Shown here piece after piece: positions 13,724 through 19,755 of a stretch of DNA of 19,755 bases (positions are counted from its first letter, which is position 1; each line of letters begins with the position of its first letter). This DNA comes from Bacillota bacterium. Its GTDB lineage: Bacteria; Bacillota; Clostridia; Christensenellales; CAG-138. The stretch covers positions 1 to 19,755 of the forward strand of contig JAFABA010000014.1 of assembly GCA_023426265.1 (NCBI GenBank). The letters are read 5' to 3'. The notes under the pieces are model-generated. The model searched no databases and was not told where the DNA came from. It saw only the letters and a list, made by a program, of their open reading frames with translations. The translations under genes and the position numbers were made by a program.

Positions 13724-14652
13724 GTCTCTCTCCCGATGATGGTGATCGCCCCGGTGGGGCAGGTGTTCGCGCACAGCCCGCAGCCCCTGCACAGGGACGC
13801 ATCCAAAGTAACATCCCCATTCCGCATGGAGAACGCGGAGAAGGGACATCGCTCCACGCACAGGCCGCAGCCGATGCAGATTTCCGCAGCATATCGGGCT
13901 ACCGAGTTTGATGCGGGCCAGTGCGGCAGGCTGTTCCGGGCGACCTGCGCCCGGAACAGGTAGCAGCAGTCGTTGCAGCAGTTGCATATGGTATGCGGGT
14001 TGACGGTGTGTACAAGCCCCGCTTCATCCGTCCGGCGCACCACATCCTTTGCCTGTTCCTTTGTCAAAGGCTTGGACCAGCCCCTGTGGGACATGGTGTT
14101 GATGCCGTTTCGGAAGGAGATACAGGTATCGGTGGGGTGCGCGCAGTTTCCCGCAAGCGTCCTGCAATCGCACCGGTTGAGCCAGACATTTTCCGTGACG
14201 GTATCCAAAAACGCAAGCGTCTCGTCAAGCGTCGCCACCCGGTCCTGCGTCGGGCAGAGTTCCTCCCGGTCCAGCCGGTTCAGGTAGGCGTTAAAATACC
14301 AGGCGTCCAGCGCCCGCCGCGTTTCTTTGGGGAACGCGTTGTACGCTTCCGGCTCGGTGATGACGAACACATCCAGCCGGCCATAAAACGTGCCGATTCG
14401 AAATTGCGTAAAGCTGTCGTCGATGAGCGCAACTACCCCGCGCCGGTACGCGCTTTTGAGCAGTTTGTCAATCTCTTCGCGGCTGTACGTCCTGCCCGTT
14501 GTGCTTTGCATGGCGTCTGACGCGTCGGACGCCGAGAAGCTCTCGCTTTGGAGAGCTTCTATGAGCAGGCGTTCGTCTGCGTTTACAATTTCGTTTATTA
14601 CGCTAAGCGCCGCTTCCGGCACTTCAAAGCGCGAAAGAAATTTACTGCGCAC
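13720..14652 (-). CDS. 4Fe-4S ferredoxin-like protein with winged-helix-like N-terminus
   Basis: A 310-residue cytoplasmic iron-sulfur protein of unidentified function. Residues about 10-100 resemble a winged-helix domain (AALSVINEIVNADERLLIEA, then SREEIDKLLKSAYRRGVV). A middle cysteine region has CDCRTLAGNC and PTDTC (about 159-175) and CNCCNDCC (about 221-228), enough to hold a further cluster. The C-terminus carries two classical ferredoxin motifs, CIGCGLCVERCP (about 257) and CRGCGLCANTCP (about 286). Similar proteins occur as accessory ferredoxins in anaerobes. Start is GTG at 14652, three bases after the binding-protein stop, with AAGGGA upstream; its stop overlaps the ATPase ATG, so it is translationally coupled to the transporter. 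A redox partner or sensor role is possible; neither is shown. Confidence 0.85.
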   Translation of the reverse strand: MRSKFLSRFEVPEAALSVINEIVNADERLLIEALQSESFSASDASDAMQSTTGRTYSREEIDKLLKSAYRRGVVALIDDSFTQFRIGTFYGRLDVFVITEPEAYNAFPKETRRALDAWYFNAYLNRLDREELCPTQDRVATLDETLAFLDTVTENVWLNRCDCRTLAGNCAHPTDTCISFRNGINTMSHRGWSKPLTKEQAKDVVRRTDEAGLVHTVNPHTICNCCNDCCYLFRAQVARNSLPHWPASNSVARYAAEICIGCGLCVERCPFSAFSMRNGDVTLDASLCRGCGLCANTCPTGAITIIGRET

Positions 14653-14655
14653 AAC

Positions 14656-15561
14656 TTATCCCTTCAGGTCGGCCTTGATGGTGTCGAAATACTCCTTCGC
14701 CACCTCTTCATATTCGCGCTTGTTCACGTCCACCTCGGCGTTGAGCCCTATGATCGTCGCGTTGTCTATTTTTGCGGAAAGCTCGTTGAGCACTTCTGCG
14801 ATCTTGGGGTTCTTCTCCAGCAGCTCGCTGTTGCCCACCGGGGCGATGTTGTAGGGCGGCCATACGAATTTATCGTCCTGCAGTACCAGGAATTTGGAGG
14901 TATCCACCAGGGGGCCTTCTGTGGTGTATGCCACGGCGAGATCTGCCTGGCCGTTTTCGAGAATTTCATACTTGAGGGAGTTGTCGAACACTTCCTTGGA
15001 CTGGAAGTTGAACGGCCCGTATACCTTTTCGAGTGCGAGCAGGCCGTCCTCGCGCTGGTCAAACTCGCCCTGGGAGGCAAAGTGGATTTTGTCGGCGTTC
15101 TTCTGGAGGTCGGAGATGGTCGTAATGCCCAACTCGTTGGCGATGGGTGCGGCGATCACAAGGCCCTGGCTGTCGTTCGCCTGGGCGTAATCGAGCCATG
15201 TCAGCTGGAACTGCTTCTGGTATTCTTCCTTTACGATGTCATAGACTTCCTGCGGGTCGGTCACAAGCTCGTGCTTAAGTATGGAGAGTAAACCCGTTCC
15301 GGTGTATTCCGGGTAGAGGTCGATTTCCTTGTTCACAAGCGCGGTGTGCACCACGGAGCTTGCGATATTGAATTTCCGCTCCACCGTAAAGCCGTTGTCT
15401 TCCAGGGCAAGCGCATAGAGCTCCGCCAATACCAGGTTTTCCGTAAAGTCCTTTGAGCCGATCCGGACCGCCGCGGACTTGGGCGCGCAGGCGAATGCGG
15501 AAAACAGGGTGGCAAGAACCAGAACAACTGCGACAAAGTAGGAGAAAACTCTCTTTTTCAT
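14656..15561 (-). CDS. opuCC: OpuC-type substrate-binding lipoprotein
   Basis: Extracytoplasmic substrate-binding protein (301 residues) delivering ligand to the permeases. The signal peptide ends in LATLFSAFAC, with Cys25 as the lipid-modified residue; this AFAC box also occurs in the SH3 lipoprotein at 1800-2483. The mature domain begins with VRIGSKDFTENLVLAELYAL, the characteristic OpuC-family start, then EIDLYPEYTGTGL, which contributes aromatic residues to the ligand pocket in relatives. Known ligands in the family include glycine betaine, choline, carnitine and ergothioneine; sequence alone does not decide here. GGGAGG lies five bases before the ATG. It follows the first permease by 32 bases and precedes the iron-sulfur gene by three. 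Confidence 0.93.
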   Translation of the reverse strand: MKKRVFSYFVAVVLVLATLFSAFACAPKSAAVRIGSKDFTENLVLAELYALALEDNGFTVERKFNIASSVVHTALVNKEIDLYPEYTGTGLLSILKHELVTDPQEVYDIVKEEYQKQFQLTWLDYAQANDSQGLVIAAPIANELGITTISDLQKNADKIHFASQGEFDQREDGLLALEKVYGPFNFQSKEVFDNSLKYEILENGQADLAVAYTTEGPLVDTSKFLVLQDDKFVWPPYNIAPVGNSELLEKNPKIAEVLNELSAKIDNATIIGLNAEVDVNKREYEEVAKEYFDTIKADLKG

Positions 15562-15593
15562 ATGGACCTCCCTAAATATGATTTTAAAAATTT

Positions 15594-16232
15594 TTAAGCC
15601 CTTTGGTGGCGCGTGGAGAGCCGTTCCATTAGGTAAAACAAAAGATCAACAACCAAGGAAAGAGCAGCCACCGATAAACCGCCGATTACAAGCAGATCCA
15701 TCCGGTACAGGCCAAGCCCCGTGAATATAATGGCGCCCAAGCCCCCGCCGCCGATATAGGCGGCAAGCGTCGCGCTCGCGATCACCTCCACCGACGCCGT
15801 GCGAAGCCCCGTGAGGATCAAAGGCGCCGCAAGCGGAAGCTCCACTTTATAAAAGACAAGGCCGGGGCCCATTCCCATGCCTACCGCCGTTTCCTTTACC
15901 GAATACGGAACAGAGGAAAACCCCGCGGCCGTGTTGATGAGTATGGGGGGGATGGCGAGTATTGTCAGCGCGACGCCCGCGGGCAGCGCGCCGACCCCAA
16001 TCAGGGGAATGCAGATAACGAGTATGGCGAGGCTGGGTATGATGCGCAATAAGCCGAAGAACTCCGTCAACAGCCGGTGAAGAAATTTGTTTCTTGCGCC
16101 GAGCAGCCCGAGCGGGAACCCGATGCATACGGCGCACGCGACGGCAATTGCGCTTAGCCGGATATGCTGCAGCAACGACATCGCATAGTCTGCCGCATTC
16201 TTCTCAAAGTACGAAAGGATATCCGCATACAT
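15594..16232 (-). CDS. opuCD: OpuC-type ABC transporter permease (first gene of operon)
   Basis: Membrane permease (212 residues) of the quaternary-amine type, with hydrophobic segments such as LSAIAVACAVCIGFPLGLLG, LAILVICIPLIGVG and LLVIGGLSVAALSLVVDLLF. The ATPase-contact loop is KETAVGMGMGPGLVFYKVEL, matching that of the second permease. ATG at 16232 has GAGGTG five bases upstream. It leads a six-gene operon reading to metY. The leader from the promoter is about 55 bases, with only a small AAACC/GGTTT pairing. Confidence 0.92.
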   Translation of the reverse strand: MYADILSYFEKNAADYAMSLLQHIRLSAIAVACAVCIGFPLGLLGARNKFLHRLLTEFFGLLRIIPSLAILVICIPLIGVGALPAGVALTILAIPPILINTAAGFSSVPYSVKETAVGMGMGPGLVFYKVELPLAAPLILTGLRTASVEVIASATLAAYIGGGGLGAIIFTGLGLYRMDLLVIGGLSVAALSLVVDLLFYLMERLSTRHQRA

Positions 16233-16294
16233 TGCTTCACCTCATTGCCTACAGCCTTCTTATAAAACCTACTAAATCTATATGGTTTCATGTG

Positions 16295-16323
16295 ATTATA
16301 TGTTCCATCAGAACCGATGTCAA
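16295..16323 (-). promoter_or_regulatory. Consensus sigma-A promoter of the transporter-metY operon
   Basis: On the minus strand TTGACA (16318-16323), exactly 17 bases and TATAAT (16295-16300), a perfect consensus. This strength suggests control by a repressor or an abundant product. Upstream, 16324-16395 is AT-rich and includes the inverted repeat ACAAT-AAA-ATTGT, which could be an operator or UP-type element. Confidence 0.85.
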
Positions 16324-16410
16324 GTAAAAGACAAAAAGATTTTGGAATATCTGTATTTGTATAGTAACAATTTTATTGTAAACCGAATAAAAAATGGGCG
16401 CAAGCATAAT

Positions 16411-16474
16411 GCGTGCGGCCATTGAGGGTTTCTCTGTAACGAGGGTTCCCCATATACGCAAAAGAGCCGCACGC
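16411..16474. repeat. Inverted repeat GCGTGCGGC ... GCCGCACGC upstream of the operon promoter
   Basis: A 9-bp perfect inverted repeat at 16411-16419 and 16466-16474, extendable with gaps through AGCATAAT/TATGCAT. The interior holds two copies of GAGGGTT. It is too far from the T-run at 16389-16394 (minus strand) for a simple terminator. It could be a regulatory structure or a repeat remnant. Confidence 0.45.
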
Positions 16475-16528
16475 TATGCATGCAGCCCCTTTGCTGAAGA
16501 AGAAAGAGAAGAATATATAAACCCGTCC

Positions 16529-16550
16529 TGCCGGATGCCCTTATCCGGCA
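16529..16550 (-). terminator. Probable terminator of ygfK
   Basis: An 8-bp stem TGCCGGAT/ATCCGGCA with a 6-base loop, 37 bases past the ygfK stop codon. On the minus strand it is followed, after GGACGGG, by TTTATATATT, so the U tract is weak and displaced. Confidence 0.5.
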
Positions 16551-16586
16551 TGGGGGGCAGGCTTAGAGTAACTGACGAAAGTTGCT

Positions 16587-19580
16587 CTACTGCAGGTAGC
16601 CGTACTGCTGGCGCACCGCGAACAGGAGCGCCTCGAGCTCGCGCGGGATATCCACGTGAGGTTCGTCCAGGTCGATCTCCTTCACCACGCCGTCCACGCG
16701 CACAAGATAGCGCGTGCCGCCCAGCGAAAGGAAGCCGGTGTTCTCGCTGTCCCTAAAATCCGCTTCGGTGTGGAACAGCGTGGGCTTTACCAAATACGGC
16801 GCATCGTTGTACGGGCAGAACACGGCGCAGTTGCCGCACTCGTTGCACATGCGGTCCACATGCAGGATCTGGCGCATTTCCATGCCCGGCACGGATATTG
16901 CGAGATTGGCCCGGTTGGGGCAAACCTGCGCGCAGATCTCGCAGGACACGCTGCAATAGAGGCAGCGCTCGTTTTCGCGCCCGGCGTTTTCGTATTCCGC
17001 AAGGATGCCGTTCTTTTCGCGGCAGGCTGCGGGACTCTGGTAGGCGACCTCGGGTATGGTGTACGTATGCGGCGCATTGAGGATATGGTTTGCGGCGCGC
17101 TGCGCGTCCGCAATGGCTTCCACCACCGTGGCAGGGCCCCGGTTGGCGTCGCCCACCACATATACGCCGGGGATGCTGGTTTCAAGCGACTGCGGGTCCA
17201 CCACTGCCTTTCCGCGCGCGTCCATTCTGACGCCGTTCGCTTCAAACAGCGTTTTATCCACGCGTTCGCCTACGGCGGCGACCAACAGGTCGCACGGGAG
17301 TTTCACAATTTCATCGGTCTCCACGGGGGAACGGCGGCCGGAAGCGTCCGGCGCACCCAGCGCCATCTTTTTGCAGGTAAGCATGCCGCCTGAAACCGAA
17401 ACGGGGCTTAACAATTCGCAGAATTCCACGCCCTCCTGCATGGCCAGCAGCAGTTCTTCCTCGTCCGCGGGCATGTACCGCTTGTTGCGGCGGTAAAGCA
17501 CGCGTACGCTTTCCACGCCCGGCAGGCGCTTTGCGGCGCGCGCCGCATCCATGGCGGTGTTGCCGCCGCCCACGATGCAGACGCTTTTGCCGACTTCGCC
17601 TATGGTCTCCTTCCGGCAGGCGGTGAGGAAATCCAGCACATTCATGGACGTGCCTTCCGCAAGCTTCAACTCGCCGGGCGCGTACGCGCCGATGGCGATG
17701 ACGATATAATCAAACCCCTGCTCGCGCAAAGCCGCAATGGAAGGCGCTATCGTATTGAGCTTGAACTTCACGCCCATTTTTTCCACCAGCTGCACATCGC
17801 GCTCGACGCTTGCGGTGGAAATGCGGAACTCCGGCACCACATGGCGGACGATGCCGCCCAAAGCGTCCTTCTGTTCATAAAGGGTTACGGGCATGCCCGC
17901 GCGCCCCAGGAAGTACGCCGCGGAAAGCCCCGCGGGGCCGCCGCCTATCACCGCCGCGCGTTCGGAGGAGGTCATCACCGGCGTCTCAAGTTCGCCCAGC
18001 AGCGCCTCATAGCCGCCGCGCGCCGCTTCCAGTTTGGCGTTGCGGATGCGGATGCTTTCTTCATAATGGCCGTGCACGCACTTGTCCATGCAATGGTGCG
18101 GGCAGATACGCCCCGTAATAAAGGGCAGCGGGTTCTTTTCCGTAATGACGCGCAGCGCCTTTAAATGCCTGCCCTGGCCCACCAGCGACACATATTCCGG
18201 GATATCCTGGTTGATGGGGCAGCCGTATGTGCAGGGCGCGGTGAAGCAGGAGAACATCGGCAGCCGCTCGCCGATCTTTTTGGTGGGCGCGGGCTTGATG
18301 TCCTTCATGTGGTGCGGGTCGGTCAGCGCGGACTGCGCAAGCCGCTGCACGCGCGAAACGCTTACGCCGGTAAACGGCCGGTAGGGGAGGCGGGAAAGCT
18401 CCGATGCAATCTGCAGCATGCGCTGGTAGCCGCCGGGCTTCAATACGGTGGTGGCGATGGTAATCGGCCAGATACCCGATTCATACAGCTTCGCGATATT
18501 GAAGGCATCTGCGCCGCCCGAGAAGGAGAGGCGGATGCGTCCGTCAAACTGCGCGGTCAGCCGGTTGGCCATCTCGATGGTCAGCGGGTAGAGCGCGCGC
18601 CCGCTCATATACATTTCGCTGCTGGGCAGCTCGTTTGCCGCCACATCCACCGGGAACGTGTTGGACAGCTTCAGGCCGAACTCCACGCAGTGTTTCTCGG
18701 CCAAAGCCCGCAGGCGCTCAAACATGGGCACCGCATCCTTATACTGGAGATCCTCGCGGAAGTGGTGGTCGTCAAACTTGATATAGTCGTACCCCATGGC
18801 GTCAAGCGTGCGCCGCGCCGTCTCATACCCCAAAATCGTGGGGTTGCACTTGACGAACGTGTGCAGCTTCTTCTCCGAAATCAGATAGGAAGCGATCTTT
18901 TCAATCTCCTGCGGGGGGCAGCCGTGAAGGGTGGAAAGCGTGATGGATGTACATACGTGCGGGCTGATGTTTTCAATGTAGCGGGCGTTTACATGCTCAA
19001 ACAGGCGCAGGTTAGAAAGCGCCCACTCCTTGCATGCGCGGAATGCTTCGATATTGGAAGCGTCCTTGAGCCCTTCGATGAACCGGTCGATCTTGGGGGA
19101 CGTGATGCCCGCAAAATCGTAACCCACGCTCATGTTGAACACAAAGCCGTTTTCATCGCCCAGGCCGAATTCCCGGGCGAGCAGTTTACATAGCACCCAA
19201 GCCTTGATGTATTCGTCGAGCGCCTGCTCCACCGTCAGTTCTGTGGACCATTCGCAGTTGTAGCCTTCATCCTCCGCCAGTATGCAGGGGCGGGGCACGC
19301 AGCGGCTCAGGTCCTCGCCATCCATGATCTGCACGGTTTTGAGTTCAAAGAACCGGGCGCCCGCGTAATAACCCGCCACGATATTCTGGGCAAGCTGCGT
19401 GTGCGGGCCTGCCGCGGGGCCGAACGGCGTTTCCACGGTCTCGCCAAAGAGAGGCAATACCTTTTCCTTGGGCGCGATATAGGGGCGTTCCACGCCGAAT
19501 ACCGCGTTCTCCTGTGCGTGTTCCTTTAAGATCCAGGTCATCAGTTCCCCGAAGGGGATGGGCGTCATTCGTTCGGACAT
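16587..19580 (-). CDS. ygfK: YgfK-type iron-sulfur flavoprotein (putative selenate reductase subunit family)
   Basis: A 997-residue cytoplasmic oxidoreductase subunit; E. coli YgfK is about 1030. Residues about 45-430 form a dihydroorotate-dehydrogenase-like TIM barrel (FGPAAGPHTQLAQNIVAGYY; LSTLHGCPP). Residues about 440-525 are a glutamate-synthase-type Fe-S domain (CFTAPCTYGCP; GRICPHHCMDKC). An FAD site VIGGGPAGLSAAYFLG (about 543), a NAD(P) site IVGGGNTAMDAARAA (about 665) and VVGDANRGPATVVEA (about 807) follow. Two 4Fe-4S motifs close it, CLYCSVSCEICAQVC (about 872) and CNECGNCAVFC (about 910). YgfK genes occur with molybdenum hydroxylases and in clusters for anaerobic purine/urate breakdown; 'selenate reductase' is a transferred name without proof here. 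AGGAGG precedes the ATG. Partner genes would be to the right of the window. Confidence 0.93.
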   Translation of the reverse strand: MSERMTPIPFGELMTWILKEHAQENAVFGVERPYIAPKEKVLPLFGETVETPFGPAAGPHTQLAQNIVAGYYAGARFFELKTVQIMDGEDLSRCVPRPCILAEDEGYNCEWSTELTVEQALDEYIKAWVLCKLLAREFGLGDENGFVFNMSVGYDFAGITSPKIDRFIEGLKDASNIEAFRACKEWALSNLRLFEHVNARYIENISPHVCTSITLSTLHGCPPQEIEKIASYLISEKKLHTFVKCNPTILGYETARRTLDAMGYDYIKFDDHHFREDLQYKDAVPMFERLRALAEKHCVEFGLKLSNTFPVDVAANELPSSEMYMSGRALYPLTIEMANRLTAQFDGRIRLSFSGGADAFNIAKLYESGIWPITIATTVLKPGGYQRMLQIASELSRLPYRPFTGVSVSRVQRLAQSALTDPHHMKDIKPAPTKKIGERLPMFSCFTAPCTYGCPINQDIPEYVSLVGQGRHLKALRVITEKNPLPFITGRICPHHCMDKCVHGHYEESIRIRNAKLEAARGGYEALLGELETPVMTSSERAAVIGGGPAGLSAAYFLGRAGMPVTLYEQKDALGGIVRHVVPEFRISTASVERDVQLVEKMGVKFKLNTIAPSIAALREQGFDYIVIAIGAYAPGELKLAEGTSMNVLDFLTACRKETIGEVGKSVCIVGGGNTAMDAARAAKRLPGVESVRVLYRRNKRYMPADEEELLLAMQEGVEFCELLSPVSVSGGMLTCKKMALGAPDASGRRSPVETDEIVKLPCDLLVAAVGERVDKTLFEANGVRMDARGKAVVDPQSLETSIPGVYVVGDANRGPATVVEAIADAQRAANHILNAPHTYTIPEVAYQSPAACREKNGILAEYENAGRENERCLYCSVSCEICAQVCPNRANLAISVPGMEMRQILHVDRMCNECGNCAVFCPYNDAPYLVKPTLFHTEADFRDSENTGFLSLGGTRYLVRVDGVVKEIDLDEPHVDIPRELEALLFAVRQQYGYLQ

Positions 19581-19594
19581 GGCTGTTTGTCCTC

Positions 19595-19607
19595 CTTATG
19601 TCATAAG
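19595..19607. promoter_or_regulatory. 13-bp palindrome abutting the ygfK ribosome binding site
   Basis: CTTATG-T-CATAAG is a perfect inverted repeat whose last bases run directly into the AGGAGG of ygfK. It could be a repressor operator or, as RNA, a small hairpin next to the ribosome binding site. Confidence 0.4.
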
Positions 19608-19755
19608 TACGTTGGAGGCTCTATCCACAGTTCGTCATGGTCGTACTGCGTCGCATGCGCTCCTTGTATTCCCTTACTCACTGGGATTTCACCTCGCTTC
19701 ATCCGCCACAGGCGGCGCTCAGTTTCGTCCCCTCAAACCTCCGCTAAAGGGACAC
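19608..19755. other. ygfK upstream spacer, no gene seen
   Basis: Minus-strand frames carry many stops and no ribosome-bound start. A CCGCC-ACA-GGCGG hairpin sits at 19703-19715, in sequence that looks like an intergenic repeat rather than coding DNA. No convincing -35/-10 pair is visible, so ygfK may be expressed from a promoter or operon beyond the right edge. Confidence 0.4.

Noticed and set aside
16233..16294. SAM riboswitch or T-box before the transporter-metY operon
   Set aside because: The leader after the consensus promoter is only about 55 bases with one small stem; no known riboswitch fits.
18165..19193. 342-codon plus frame opposite ygfK
   Set aside because: Antisense shadow in GC-rich DNA; no ribosome binding site or recognisable domain.
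1..19755. CRISPR array, prophage or tRNA gene
   Set aside because: No regularly spaced repeats, phage genes or cloverleaf sequences were recognised by eye on either strand; a tRNAscan or CRISPR-finder run could still correct this.

Overview
The window (19.8 kb, GC-rich) looks like chromosome from an anaerobic, endospore-forming member of the Clostridia. The evidence is a near-complete spoIIE, a two-subunit oxygen-sensitive [4Fe-4S] L-serine dehydratase, a CBS/DRTGG-type family II pyrophosphatase, a long Firmicutes-type SRP RNA carrying an Alu domain, a YgfK-type iron-sulfur flavoprotein, strong AGGAGG-like ribosome binding sites and frequent GTG/TTG starts. No phage, plasmid, CRISPR or complete insertion sequence is visible, and no tRNA or 16S/23S/5S rRNA gene was recognised.

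Layout. 1-1061 (-): 5' part of argS, running off the left edge. 1402-1680 (+): a small ComFB-family gene, divergent from argS. 1800-2483 (-): an SH3-domain lipoprotein, sharing an intrinsic terminator with comFB. 2724-4286 (+): sdaAB-sdaAA, with a good promoter and a strong terminator. 4287-4647: a gene-free but hairpin-rich stretch. 4648-6279 (-): CBS-DRTGG pyrophosphatase. 6391-6555: a MITE-like repeat with terminal inverted repeats. 6648-7664 (-): an orphan membrane-anchored solute-binding-like protein. 7911-10196 (-): spoIIE, with a candidate Spo0A-type promoter. 10504-10776 (+): SRP RNA, followed by a terminator.

11033-16232 is a tightly packed minus-strand operon read from one consensus promoter (TTGACA-17-TATAAT). 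Its order is permease, substrate-binding lipoprotein, a ferredoxin-like protein with a predicted DNA-binding-like N-terminus, ATPase, second permease, then metY (O-acetylhomoserine sulfhydrylase). The transporter is of the OpuC/quaternary-amine type, but its ATPase lacks the C-terminal CBS pair of osmoregulatory OpuCA. The association with an iron-sulfur protein and a sulfur-assimilation enzyme suggests it may import a sulfur-containing betaine or sulfonium compound rather than an osmolyte. This is the most interesting system in the window, and the substrate is inference.

16587-19580 (-): ygfK, a large flavin/iron-sulfur oxidoreductase known from anaerobic purine/urate gene clusters; its neighbours lie beyond the right edge. 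Several intergenic spaces (4381-4614, 6391-6555, 7680-7900, 10850-11030, 16411-16474, 19640-19755) carry inverted repeats that no gene explains and may be copies of dispersed repeats.
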